DNA of 64,000 nt from Sindora glabra. Taxonomy: Eukaryota > Streptophyta > Magnoliopsida > Fabales > Fabaceae. The notes beneath the pieces are model-generated. The model did not search any database. It was not told the DNA's origin and saw only the letters and a list, made by a program, of their open reading frames with translations. The translations under genes were made by a program, and so were the position numbers. How positions within the stretch are numbered: the stretch's first letter is position 1; the number at the start of each line of letters is the position of its first letter. Location of the stretch: assembly GCA_020226215.1 (NCBI GenBank), contig CM035225.1, forward strand, positions 11,915,868-11,979,867, in the 5' to 3' direction. Below are positions 12,600 through 25,800 of the stretch, piece after piece.

Positions 12600-15500
12600 A
12601 TAGTTATGTTGAGTCATTGAATTGCTGACATTGGAAGGTTAGAATGGAAATTTTATTACACCATAAAGATTTGTTGGATCTCATTAAGACTAAAAACATA
12701 AAACTTGTGTAAAAGTTGATCAAGATTGGAATAAAAAAAATAAGAAAACTATTAGTTTGATTAAACAATGGTTCAACCATAGTATATTTGATCATGTGGC
12801 TATTGAAATTGATGCTCATGAATTGTGGACTAAGCTAGCCAATTTGTATAAGCATAAAACTACACAAAATACAACATTCCTAATTTAAAAGTTAGTAAAT
12901 ATGAAATATAAAGAGAGGTGTTCTATGTTTGAATATCTAAATAACTTTCAAGGTGTGATAAATTAGTTGACTGTTATGAGTATGATTTTAGACAATGAGA
13001 TGCAAGTACTATTATCACTCAATTCCTTACTTAACAAGTGGGAAGCTCTTATTGTGTCCTTGACTAATTCTATTCCAAATAGGAAGGTAATATTGACAAT
13101 GGTAAAAGATAACATATTGAATGAGGAAATAAAAGGAAATGAACATAGAACTTCATATCATTCAGATGCACTAGTTGCTGGAAATGCATGTGGAAGAGGA
13201 TAGCATAGAAATTCTAATAGTAGTGAAAAAGTCCAAAGGAAGATTGCAATTTAGAAATAAAAAAGACATGAAGTGTTTCATTATGGAAAATCGAGCTATT
13301 TTAAGAAGAATTGTTAAATGTTGAAAAAAAGTGAACCAAGGGGGAGAGGTGAAGACAAGAAAGAAAATAAAAGTGTTGCAATTGCATTTGATGAAGAGGT
13401 TATTATTACTTATGATGAGTTTTTAGACCTCACATGTGAAGACATTACTTGGATTGATGATTCAAAAGCTTTATACCACATTACTCCTTATAGAGATTTC
13501 TTTACATTTTACACTACTTGCAAGTATGGTATAGTTAAATTAAGAAATCAAAGTTCATACCCTATTTTTGCTACTGCAGACATCATCTTGGAAACTAATA
13601 TTAGATACAAGTTATTATTAAAGAATGCCAAATATGTCCCTAATATTCACCTCAATTTGCTTTCTACTAAAGCACTTGATGATATGAGTTTTAAAAGTTA
13701 CCATGGTAAAGATAAATAGAAGCTTACTAAAGGCTCTTTAGTTATGGGAAAAGGTTAAAAGATTAGCTCTCATTACAAAATGACAACGACATTGTGTAAA
13801 GAAAAAGTGAATGCTACTGAAGATTCTTTTATGTTATGGCAAATGCGTTTAGGTCACTTAAAAGAGAAAGGACTTTCCTTCCCATAAAAGGCACATCACT
13901 AGGGAATTGTACTCATTATTTAGTTAGTAAACAGTATAAAATTTCATTTCTTAAACCCTCTTCCTATAGAAAATCTAATATTCTTAATATTATTCATGCT
14001 AATGTGTCTTCTATGGATGCAAAAACTCTTAGTGGTACTATATATGTTGTTATTTATATATATGACAATTCCATGAAAGTTTAGAGCTATGTTTTAAAAA
14101 ATAAAAACTAAATCCTTGATGTTTTTACCAAGTTTCATGTGCATATTGAAAGGGAAACAAGGATAAAATTGAAATATGTTCGAGTAGATAATGGTTATGA
14201 GTATAGAGATCTATTTGAAAAATATTACAATGAACATGCTATCAAGCTCAAGAAAACTATCTCAAAGATACCTTAACAAAATTAGGTAGCAGAAAAAATG
14301 ATCCAGACAATTAATGAAAGAATTAGGTGTATGCTTTCTCATGCTAAGTTATTTAAAGCCTTTTAGGGTGAAGTAATGAGAATTACAGTGATTTGATTAA
14401 CCTTTCTCCTTCAACTCCTTTTAGCTATATTGTCCCAAAAAGGGAGTAAATAAGGAAAGAAGTCTCATACAACCATTTGAGAATGTTTAGCTATAAAGTA
14501 TTTGTGCATATTCCAATAGATGAAAAATCCAAGCTTGATGATAAGATTAAATAAAATGTTTTCTTAGGTTATAGTCATGATAAGTTTGGTTATATATTGT
14601 GGGATTCAGTAGGTAAGAAAGTTATTAGAAGTTGAGTTGTGATATTTTTTAAAGACCAAACTATTGAAGATTTTAACCAAATTAAAAAGTCAAAGCTAAT
14701 TAACATTAGTTATATCAATTTCAATCTTGAACCTCTTACCATGGTTACTCACAATCATTAGGGACATATAGAGATTGATGAGCTTACACTTTAGCTTAAG
14801 GTTTTTATTGATCCAATTAAACAACCTATTAAGCCTTAGTTAAAAAAATTACTAGAAAGCATTAGCTTTCTTTGAGATATCTACCTTATGAATATGTAAT
14901 GCTTACTAATGGGGGAGAGCCAGAGATTTATAAAGAAGCTTTGTTTGACAAACACAAAGAAAAGTGGTTGTAAGTCATGCAAAATGAAATGAAATCCTTG
15001 CATGAGAACAAGATATATGAACTGGTGAAGTTGCCTAAAGGTAAAAGAGCAGTCAAGAACAAGTGTTCAATATAAAGTTAGATGAGAACTCCTCACAACC
15101 AAGGTACAAGAAAAGGTTAGTTATGAAAGGCTCTATTTAAAAGTGGGGAATCAGCTTTGTAGAAAAATTATCACCAGTGGCTAAAATGTCCTCTATTAGA
15201 GTTGCTTAGGTTAGCAACTGATCTAAATTTAAAGGTTAAGTAACATGATGTAAAGAATGCATTCCTTTATAGTGACTTAAAGAGAAATTTTTCATAGAAT
15301 AGCTAGAATGTTTCTAAATCAAAGGTAAAGAGCATAGTATATACCAAGATAGTGGTATAAAAAATTTAATTTACTCATGATAGATCATGATTATAGTAAA
15401 ATTACTTTTAATCATTATGTATTTGTTAAAAAATTATTTGATGATAATTTTATTATTCTCCTGCTATATATGAATGATATATTGATTGTTGCTCGTAATA

Positions 15501-16400
15501 TTAATAAAATTAATGACCTAAAAAAATATCTAAGCAATTATTTTGCCATAAAATATTGGGACAAGAAAAATAAATCCTTAGTATGAGAATTTCTCATGAC
15601 AAGAAGAATGGTAAACTCTTGTTATCTCAAAAGAGATATTAAAAAGGTATTAGAAAGGTTTAACATGAGTCAGTCCAAACTTATTAGCATTCCATTTACA
15701 GACCACTTTAAGCTAAACTCTCAACCGTGTCCTTTAAGTGAAAGAAAAAAAAAAGATAAGTATGGTTCCTTATGCATCTACAATTAGCAATTTGATGTAT
15801 GCCATGATATGCACAAGGTTGAATATTGCTCATAAAGTTAGTGTTATATTTCTCTTTAATCCTAGCAAAAAAATATAACAGTTAAATGGATGCTTCAATA
15901 TCTTAAAGGCATGTTTAAAGATTGTTTGTGTTTCCTTATGAACCTATGTTGGATGATTACATAGATGCAAACATGACTAGTGATATCAATTCAAAAAAAT
16001 CTACTTTTGGATATATAATGATCTTTTTAAGGAAAGCTATATCTTGGTAATCAAAGTTACAAAAATGTATTGCATTATCTTCTATAGAAGCTAAATATAT
16101 TACAAACACTAAAGTATTAAAAGAACTCATGCAAATGTAGAAATTTCTACAAGCATTGGGCTTGAAGCAAAAAAAAGTATATGTTACACTGTCATAGTCA
16201 AAAGTGCAATTTTTCTCTGTAGGAATCTGAACTTTCATTCTAAGTCAAAGCATATCAAGGTACAATATCATTGGATATGAAAAGCATTAGAGATGAGGCA
16301 ACTGACACTTGAGAAAATCCATATTAGTGAAAATGGATCAAATATAATGACAAAAGCTTTGCTCATAAAGAAGCTAATTACTTGCAAAGAGAAAGTAAGC
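12600..16400 (+). pseudogene. Copia gag-pol polyprotein, degenerate
   Basis: Pieces appear in the expected copia order, separated by stops and frameshifts. Gag (UBN2 type) lies at about 12,640-13,200 and contains LLSLNSLLNKWEALIVSL. A zinc knuckle relic at about 13,268 reads CFHYGKSSYFKKNC, with its second cysteine lost. The protease is at about 13,450, where DSKALYHIT replaces the usual DSGAT-H. GAG-pre-integrase at about 13,830 reads LWQMRLGHL. The integrase follows, with RVDNGYEY and VAEKM still showing the second Asp and the Glu of the DDE triad while the first Asp region is altered. Reverse transcriptase runs from about 14,960, with the active site LLYMNDILI at about 15,460 instead of YVDD. 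RNase H is at about 15,960-16,100 with SSIEAKYI. No full protein is possible. Confidence 0.85.
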
Positions 16401-17739
16401 TTAGTAATATGCCCTACCTAGTCAGAAAGGAAAGGTTTATTGGTAGGTTATTCCTAATTGGGGCCATAATTCCCTTTATATTTGTGATAAGTGTGTAAAA
16501 ATAAGTTTTAAATTGATTATATTTATAGCATTATTTTGGATTTATGAAGAATAAATATAACATTATCATATAATTATTTTATAAATGTTTTTATTAGTAT
16601 TTTTCTATTTTGATGTTATAAAAGTTGACTTAGCTAAAAGTTAACAAATTTGTTAAGCTATTGCCCTAATACATTTTAGAAAGTGAACTTAATTAGGTGT
16701 TAACAATCAATAAGGATATATTTAAGAACACTGACTTAACTATACATCCTTAGTAAAACTGGCTAAGTTGCTATCTTAATACAACTAAGAAAAACTAACT
16801 CAAGCATAAGTTAACTATAAATTTAATAATGTTGACTCAGCCATAAGTTAGCAATGATTATAGTTAAGCAATTGTCCAGATACATCTAAAGAAATAAAGG
16901 TTAAGTCTAAAATTTCTTAAGCTCCCATGCACCATAAATTGAAGCCTTAGCTAACCATTAAAAACACATCACTCTCCATTTGAGTCTTACATCTTTCTTA
17001 TACTTTCTCCTTAGAATTTGTGAGAATGCTCTATAATTAAGGATAGAATTCTTACAAGACTTAAAATGATCCATTATGTGTAATATTTTTATTTTTTTTT
17101 ACTTTAATTCTTTTTCAAGATTTATAATGTTTATAATTAGTATGTGTTCAAAAATCTTCATTATCTTCAATTTTTTTATAATCTAGAGATTATATTTTTC
17201 AATTTCATATAAATTCATTCATACTTTTTATGGTATTATTTAAATATAATTGTTGTTGATAGAATGTTTTATACATTTATCTTTTATTATAGTATTGTCA
17301 ATTTGATATATTGTTGATTTTGGATAATATAGAAGATAATTTTTATATGTTTCAAACTCAAGAAGAGATTGTTCATACATCTAATATAATCAATTTTTCT
17401 AATGGACTTTAAATATATATCTTCCAATTGTTTGTTTAGGATGTGAAACAACAATTGAAATCTAATTGAATCAAAATAAGGAATATATGAAACATAATGG
17501 TGACCTTCAATGTCTTATTCTATCATTATTAAATTTCTCATTATATTTAGAATTTATGCAAATTAATTTTTTGATAAATCATATTAGTAAATTTTAATAT
17601 TGTTTCTTTTCTTTACTAACTTAGTTTATTAACCTCTTCCTTAAGGGATTGACACCTCATTCTATATTGCAATAATCATAATATATTTTAATTGTAATCA
17701 ATTTATTATTTGGTAAAAAGCATAAAAATAATAATAAAA

Positions 17740-18365
17740 AGCAAAAAGAAGCCCATATGAATGGACATCCAAAAGGCCTAAATACATGGCTTGTTAATAA
17801 AATCCTTCATAGGTTATACATACATACATACATATATAAAATATGCCTAGCTTAGCATGCATATAAATGGAAAAACATTAAAAAAATGTAGAAGTTATTT
17901 TTTTGTTCCCTAATACAATAACAATTAAGAAGAAAGAAGAAATTACACGTTTTATCCAATTTTGTCAAAAGATTTATCATCAAGTTTAGTCAAATTTGCA
18001 TGAGATTTGAGTATATCGTTCTTGGTAATTTGGGCAATGTAGTATAAATTTTCTATTAATTTTTTCCATACTTTACATAGTAATTAATCTTAATAATAGT
18101 GTCAATTCTGTTCAGAATTATAATTATTTAGTGAATAGTTTTATATTAGTTGTTCCTTTCATTAATTTTGTTATTGAAGGTTTTTATTAGACTAAATTTC
18201 ATAATTTTTGCTCTTATATTGAGGAGTTTTTCATGTTAAAATTTTTTTATCTCTTGAATTTATTTTCTACTATTATATTCTATTAATATATTTAATTACA
18301 CATATGGGAAAAGTTAACCTTGGTGACTTATGCATTATTCTGATCTCATTTTTTCCTAACAATGA
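17740..18365 (+). repeat. Right long terminal repeat of the copia element (3' portion, approximate)
   Basis: Homologous to 11,880-12,532. Includes a short CATA microsatellite at about 17,820-17,837 that is absent from the left copy. Weak similarity may continue about 30 bases past the terminal CCTAAC. Confidence 0.6.
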
Positions 18366-18395
18366 TTTGTTGCTATATTGCTCATGACTAGTAGT

Positions 18396-19640
18396 GTTAG
18401 TATCTTATTTCCTTTGATTTTTAATTAGCTATTTGTTGTAACAAAAAAATATTGTCCAAGTTAATATAAATATAAAATATTAAAAATATTTTATTTATTC
18501 AATATTAGATATTAAAAAATATGGAGGAGGACTATGTACTTAATTATGTGATAACCCGAGTAAGCCTTATAGAAAATAAGCTTAGACCTAAATAAAATAA
18601 GAAAGTTAGACAAGTAGAGAACTGTTCTTTGGACTAGTTAAGTTTAGATTATGTATCAAGGTGGCGTAAAACTCAACCAACCAATCAATTAGTCGTGCCT
18701 CAAACCCCTTGTAAAGGTTCAACCCTCAATGCATTTCAAAATTCTATTTTCACTTTTAAGGTTCTTTAAAAGAAGAAAACTCTTAAGAATAAGGTTGTGG
18801 TTAGCACTTTGCTAGAATGAAAGTTAAATAAAGGTTTTTTACTTAAAAGGTTGTTTCATTTACCTTTACTATTTTCTTCCTATTATTTTTAATTTCATTC
18901 TTCCTTTTAGTTATTGCAAGGTTTTTACGACAATTAAGGAGGTCAATGTGATCTAGAAGAGGCTCTAGGTTAGGTCTTTCAAGAGAATAATCTACCCAAA
19001 GCTAGTAGAAGTTCTACCTAATTAACTTTATTTTTGAATATATGTATACAATTGTGGATATTTGTTTCCTAAATTAGCCTTAACTATTTCTATTTGTTAA
19101 GAATAGATAATGTTAGTCTTATGTGCATATTTACTATAATTGTATACTTGTCTAGGTAAATAGTATTTTCATCATTTTAGCCTAAATAAATATAATAAAG
19201 ATGACTTAGTGACAAAGATAACTAAAATAGCATAATTAAGTTAGGAAAAATAGGAACTTAATGTTAAATCAAGAATAAATGACTTTAGAATCAGGGATGA
19301 AATCATTATTTTGATAAAAAAAAATGCAAAAATGATTAATCTAGTTAGAAAAGGTAAGTAGCCACTTCTAACTATGAGTTGAATTTTTTTTTCTTAACCA
19401 CTTCTAATTATGAGTTGAATTTTTTTTCTTATTCTAGTATAGTAGGCTCAGGGATGTCTAAAAGGTGCACTAAACAAATGTTTAGAGTTTGACACTCAAT
19501 TTGAATTTCTTGAATGCATGCTAAAGATCAAGTGCATTAGCATGAAGCATGGTATAATTCTCCTAAAGTGATGGTAGTGATGAGACCCAACCACTACAAT
19601 AGATGACCAACAAATAGGGTGTACTTGGTATATGATAGAC
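18396..19640. other. Intergenic sequence with a 36-base direct repeat
   Basis: No supported gene. A near-perfect tandem duplication of a 36-base unit starts with CCACTTCTAACTATGAGTTG at 19,362-19,397 and is repeated at 19,398-19,432. The rest is AT-rich and unremarkable. Confidence 0.5.
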
Positions 19641-20166
19641 TATCACTAGCACAAAAATAATAGTTTACATTGGTTGATAGACATAAGTTTATAATAAAAT
19701 TCATGTTTATTTTTATATATTGACATTCTTAGAATTATATGAAAATTTAAGATAATAAATAAGAATATAACCAGCATTTGACATTATGTGAAAACTCAAA
19801 AAGTCAATTTTATAATCAACTGTCATCTAAAAGGAATATCAAAAGTCTCATTGAAAACTATGAAATCATAGCACATCAATTCTAGTCAACAATTGTCATA
19901 TACAAGATATTTCAAAAGTCTAGCTGAAAACCATAGAAGATATCAATTCTTGTTAATAGCCATTGTCTAAGAGTCATTTAAGGAGTCTTATTAGAAACTA
20001 CAAAAGTATACAATGTCGGTTTTATCTAATAACCAACATCTACTTCTTTCCTATGAATCTTTGCTCTAACTCTATTTTTTCTATGTAAACTCTTCTAACA
20101 TCTCTTCAATATGCTATTAAGTGTAATGAGTTTAATATATAATATTACTACTAATATCTCACTCCA

Positions 20167-20372
20167 CTTTCATTAAAAAAGTATACAATGAAAGAGACTT
20201 AACCTTCATTTCTCTTTTATTATATACTCTCTCATTTCCTATATAGTAAAAGTGAAATGAAAGAGCAAGTAGAAAAGTTGTTAAACTCTTACTCCTCTTT
20301 CATGGAAAGAGCATACAATGAGAGAACCTTAATCTTCGATTCTCTCATATTATACACTCTTTCATTTCTCAT
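20167..20372. repeat. Degenerate direct repeat pair
   Basis: About 75 bases starting near 20,167 (CTTTCATTAAAAAAGTATAC) recur near 20,297 with about three quarters identity. Both contain ACAATGA-AGAG and a TCTCTTTTATTATATACTCT-like stretch. Non-coding, probably internal to the possible CACTA-like element. Confidence 0.55.
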
Positions 20373-21220
20373 AAAGTACATAAATTAGAGAAATTTGAGT
20401 AATAACATTGGAGTTTGCATCGATAATAAAGATTCTGATATATAGGAGTTTTTTCATTATTTTTATGCATTCATATATAGATATATGATTTTTGTTTATT
20501 GATGATCTAGTGTATTAATTTTGTATAAATTTTTAGGGATATTATTTTTCTTTACTCATTTATTTGTACTTTCATTATGAAAAAAGTAATGACAATTAAA
20601 ATTTATTAAATTTGCAAAATTATTTTTCTTTGCTTATTTGTAAATTGCTTTTACTTAAAATTCTATAATAAGTATTTAGATTACACAAATTAAAAAAAAG
20701 ATATATTAAAACAAATATAATGTTCTGTGTAAAATTAGTTTAAAAATAACTTTCTCTTTATATTCAGTTATTTACATAATAGAAATCTATAATAATGCTA
20801 AAGAAATGGTAAACATAAAAAATGTCATTTCTAGCTCTAATTGACATCTAAAATGATGATATTTTATTGAAATATATGAAGACATCTAAATAAATATCAT
20901 TTATAAAGAAATTTAAATAAATAAATTCAAACACATCTAAATGAATGAATTTATGAAGAAGTTTAAATAAATAAAATTAAATAAGTCTAAATGAATGAAA
21001 ATGAAGATAACTTCAACAATGGCATTCAATGAATAATGTTGATTTTTTATAATGACCATTGTGTATGTCTATTTCAATTGTCGTCACTATTCAATAATAG
21101 GAAACTATAATGTCAATTTTCTATAATGAATGTTAGGTAAGTCCATTTCAATTGTTGTAACTATTCATCAATAATTTACACATCATTTTTTTACATAACT
21201 AACATCTTAAGTCATTGCAA

Positions 21221-21368
21221 TTATACATGTGGCTAAACTTACAACATTGATTTTTAATTAATAACTAATGTCTAATTATTTTCCTCCCAACCAATTATAC
21301 ATGTGGCTAAACTTACAATATTGATTTTTAATTAATAACTAATGTCTAATTATTTTCCTCCCAACCAA
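21221..21368. repeat. Tandem duplication of a 74-base unit
   Basis: The unit at 21,221-21,294 is repeated at 21,295-21,368 with a single difference (ACAAC versus ACAAT). Such near-identity in an otherwise degraded region indicates a recent replication or recombination event. Confidence 0.95.
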
Positions 21369-21965
21369 TGAATAAAGTTTTTTAACAACACATCTATCAT
21401 CTTTCAAGATTGTTTTTCTTTCATTAAAAAAAAGGCTTCTAAGTTAAAGGTGTAAATCTTAGTATTTAGCATTACCACAAGTATTTGGAATGTCCATGAA
21501 ACTTTTGGAGTTTGTTACAAGGACTTATACCCACACCTTGGAAGGAATTGTAAGAGATTCTTAAAATTTTTTCAATAATTCAAGTAATGTTAATATTACA
21601 GTCTACACCCTTCATCTCAAAAGTCTTCTTTATTGAATAACTCCAACAATTAGTCTTTTTGGAAATTTCTAGAATCAATCTAAGTACCATCCAAAAACTT
21701 ATATCCATAATTCGACTATAAACATAAGAATTCTACAAAGCATTTATAAAGAGTTCAAACAAGGATCCTTTCAAATTCTTTATAAAAATTTTATGTTCAT
21801 TTACTAAAACCATATTTTACGATCATAAGCATCACATCAAATCACAGTTACCTCCTACAACTAAATAAATACTCATGAGCATATTTGTGATTTGATATGA
21901 TTGTCATAATCATAAGATTCGAAGTATTTCTAATTAAAAAGCATTAATGGTGTGTGTTATCCTTC

Positions 21966-22174
21966 AATTAACATTTAGGTGCTTAATTTTTTCATTTGTT
22001 ATAAACTTTTTATGCTTCCTATGTTTTAATGTGAAAATTAACATGTTGCTTGCTTTATATATTATACCAAACTCTAATACACGTAAAGGAAGATATAAGC
22101 CTATTTTCACATTAAAACAAAAGAACCCTAAAAAGTTCATAGCAAATAAAGTAATTAAGTACCTCAAGGTTAAT
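21966..22174. repeat. Long imperfect hairpin (73-base arms)
   Basis: Bases 21,966-22,038 are inverted-complementary to 22,101-22,174 at roughly 80 percent, with a loop of about 62 bases. Because of this symmetry, similar short open frames appear on both strands: both read a CFNVKI and a FTLK segment. These are products of the palindrome rather than genes. A transcript would fold into a long hairpin. Confidence 0.85.
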
Positions 22175-24005
22175 AATTAGAAAATTGATTGAATCAAACA
22201 CCTAAGAAACCATCAAGCAATATGGAGGATATAGAAATATATAAATATAAAGTCGTGTATATTTGTTATAAATATAAAGTCTGTTGTTCATCATAAATAA
22301 CAATTTTTTCATTATATATGTTCATATATTGATACAAAAATATATAAAAGAGAAGGATATATGTTCACAATATATTACCTCCTTTCTTATTTTTTATTTC
22401 ATTCACATTCAATCCTTTATTATTTTGTTTAATTTATAATAATAAAAAAAGAAATCTTATTTTTTAAAAATGATATTTATCTATTAAGACATCAATTTTT
22501 TATTTGCAACTAAAGTTAAACATTATTTAATAGGACAATATCATTGTATTAAAGATATAAGGCCATAGGCATCGTGCAAGTTGAAAAAAATATTTGCAAA
22601 TTTTATTCCAAAATCATTCTAATCTTGAAATGATTTTCTGTTTAACAAGGTATACTTTCATTCTAACCTTAATATGATTCTTTCCAATTATGTTTTTATT
22701 TATTTTGTAAGATTGAAAACATGATTAGCCTATGGCTAAATATATGAGGTTAAGCACTCCCTAAAAAAGTACAAAATGCAAATGTAAGGATTTTTAATTT
22801 CTTGTGTTTGTTCCTGCAATTTAGTTTCTAGTTTCCTAATTGATCATTTTTTATTGCCTCTAATTTTGATGTAACTTTTACAAGTTTGCATAGATAAGAA
22901 ATTTGATCTTATTCATCTTCTTTAGCATTCTTTTATATTATCTATTATTTATTTATATAAAAATATGTAAAACATCAATTTTTCATTGATGCTCATTGCA
23001 TTTGTAGGTATTGCATCAAAAGGCTTTATTAGGAAGTGCAAACCTTATATTTCGAGTAATAAGTATCAAGATAGATTTAACAAAACCCCCATATTTAACT
23101 ATAGCATTATATACACCTTTTCATCTTTTTTAAATTTATTATTATTCAATTTGTTTTTTAAAAATATTTAAATTAGGATTCTTTAAAATAATACAAAATA
23201 TTGGCTTTCTATATTTAGTTAGAGATATAAAGGAAATAGAAAGGACAAAGAAATTAGAAATATGGGGATAGGGTTAAGGTTTGGAACAAGAGTATGAGGA
23301 ATTGAGAACTAGAACATAGGGATAGAGTTAGGATTTTGGATAAAGGAGTAAGGAATTAAGGGTGAGGATTTGGGTAGTTATGGTTAAGATATACAATATT
23401 GATTATTTAAAACAACTAACATATTATTACAACTATCAAATGTGAATTTTTAGAAATTAAATGATGTTTAATGTTATTTCTTAAGCTATTAGAAACATAA
23501 ACAATATCGATTTTTTTAGAATAAAAATATATATTATTTTTATATTTTATAATAGTTTACTAACCAACATTGAAACCACCTATATTATAGTGCTCAATTA
23601 CATGTTACACATAAGTCATTTTTTTATGTGTAATCCCTTTTACACCCAACATCTATTAGCTATTTTGTAATAGTATATAAAAATCATATCATAATTGTCT
23701 CCTAAACCAAAATTATAGAAACATGATAGCATTGCAAATTCCCCTCAATGTCCATCCTATATGATGAAAGTCATGCAATTTACAATATATGATATTTTCA
23801 AATATTGTTTTTCCTAGAAAAAGTAAGTTTAATAAAGTATCAGAGAGTAAACAATACCAAAAAGAGCTTACAATTACTTATACATGAATATTAGTATTTC
23901 CTCGATTATAGGTAAAAGTATTTCTTCACTCATGAGTGTAAGCATTTCTTCAATTGTGAGTATAAGTTTATATCTATTTTCAACTATGATTATAAGTACA
24001 TATGC

Positions 24006-24331
24006 GTGTTTTTAGATATTTTTTATTTTTAAAAATTATTCTTAAAAGTTATTTGTAAAAATTATTTTTTTATTTTCAAGCAATGTTCTTAGATTCAATA
24101 AAAACAAATAATAAACAGTGATTGATGAAGCAAATAAGAGTTTTATTTAATTACAAAACTATCATGAAAAATTAAAAAAATTAAGAAACATCTAAAAGTC
24201 ATTTTTATTTTTTCTATTTTTAAATTACACATTTAGAGTTATAATTTTTAAAAATATATTATAAATATAATTATTAAACAAAAACTTTTGTTTTTTAAAA
24301 TATAAAAAATTATTTTTAAAAATGGTAAACA
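24006..24331. mobile_element. Fold-back MITE-like element
   Basis: The left end TGTTTTTAGATATTTTTTAT and its following TTTTAAAAATTATT are mirrored at the right end by AATTATTTTTAAAAATGGTAAACA. Non-coding and very AT-rich. A related fold-back lies at 37,170-37,470. Target duplication not resolved. Confidence 0.45.
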
Positions 24332-25584
24332 AATCAAATCTATATACATGTATGGCTAAAAAAATTTTCACCTAAAATTGGATGAGCTTATGCTTTTCTA
24401 GGCAAATTGTATGCTTAGTCCCTCCTTTACATTTCAAATGATAATATGGATCAAAAGTTGCTCATAATGCATATTCTCATGATTATATATGTATATATGA
24501 ATAAGGAATGTGAACCTAGACTAAAATCCTTAGTGAAATTCTATGCCTCACTAGGCTAATCAAAGAAAAGCAAGGACATGTTTTCAAAGTTATTTTTTTC
24601 AACTTAGCATTAAATATTTTCATAAGTCACTTGCATTTATTTAAAAGAGGTGTCAACATATATATATATTCTTTTATCATTTTAAATGAAATCATATAAA
24701 AAGGTTTTTAAAAGGGGAATAATATTGATAGGTATTACACCTTCTTTAGAATATGTTAAATTAGAATGTATTTTGTGAAGAAAAATAATTGGGATAATCA
24801 GTAAATTTCTTCAAATTAAAAATCTTATGCATAAATTATGTAATAAAATAAGTTGATAATTTAGTAAATATGAGAATATAGACTTTATGGGAATTGGGTG
24901 AAAAAAGTTAGATAGAATCATAAATTATAAAGTTTTGAATTATTATAAATGAGTATATAATATAAAAGAGATTTAAGTAAAATTTTCAATAAAAAAATGC
25001 CCTTGACAACACTATTTCTCATTTTTAAGACAACAACTCCTATTTCCTTTTATTTTTTTTATCTTCCTTATCTTCTCCTAACATTCTACACTCATCTTCT
25101 TCATTCTTCATCAAATTAAGTAAGGAAACTTCGACCCTTCATCCAATTAAGGTAAGAACACCATCCTTAATGAAAATCCTTCTTGTTTCTTCTTAGTTGA
25201 TGTAAAGATTTGAAGTTATTTGGTTTTCATGAGGATTTGCAAACCATATCACAAGAACCATCAATTTTAGTGTAGTTAAGAGTAAAAAATCCTCAATCTA
25301 GTTTTTTAGCAATATCTTCTATACTAAGTGAATGAGTTCTATAGCTAAATTCCATTAATATTTATTGGAAATGAGTTATTTTGCATACATATTGAGCTTT
25401 GTTTCATTTGTTGACACATGAAAATTTATAAAGTTTCGAATGAATTTAATGATCTAGAAAATTGGTATGGATTATTAATTAAGTGTACTTATGAATGGAC
25501 GATAAGTTGGTGTGTAGTAATTGAGTTTTGTAGGCATTTAATGGAGAGTGAATAGTAAAATTTTGGTAGATAATGCAAATACTC

Positions 25585-25800
25585 ATACCTAAATCAATTG
25601 CAAAATCAATTCTCCTTGTCCAAAAACAAAACCTAGACATATGAATTGATTCTACAATTGATTATCCTATTTCCAAAAATATGATTCATACATAAATCAA
25701 TTCTAGAATCAAATTTCCTTTTCCAAAGATGAAATTTTCATCCTAAATGAATTCCAAAATCAATTCTCCTTTTCCAAATTCAAAAAGTTTATCCTAAATC
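25585..25800. repeat. Degenerate minisatellite, about four units of 53 bases
   Basis: Successive units share an AAATCAATT..AAAATCAATTCTCC core followed by TTTTCCAAA and a CATCCTAAAT-like linker. Each unit is diverged from the next. No coding. Confidence 0.5.

Larger units (their letters stand above)
11880..18395 (+). mobile_element. Ty1/copia LTR retrotransposon, decayed
   Basis: A long direct repeat (about 11,880-12,530 and 17,740-18,365) brackets a gag-pol relic on the plus strand. Just after the left repeat, at about 12,534, the sequence TGGTATGAGGAGC is a mutated form of the initiator-methionine tRNA primer site TGGTATCAGAGC used by plant copia elements. The two repeats differ by many substitutions and indels, so the insertion is old. 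The outer edges of the LTRs are not sharp. The right LTR may start as early as about 16,450, with the matching part of the left LTR lost. No clear target duplication was found. Confidence 0.75.
19644..23592. mobile_element. Possible second CACTA-like element, non-autonomous and old
   Basis: The left end CACTAGCACAAAAATAATAG is followed by TTTACATTGGTTG. The right end, read inward on the other strand, is CACTATAATATAGGTGG followed by TTTCAATGTTGGTTA. The termini and the adjoining motif are thus inverted with respect to each other. Both flanks carry repeated short motifs of the ATTGA..TAATAACCAACAT type, as in CACTA subterminal arrays. There is no transposase in between, and the 3-base flanks (TAT, CTC) do not match. 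The call rests on the termini and subterminal repeats only. Confidence 0.4.
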
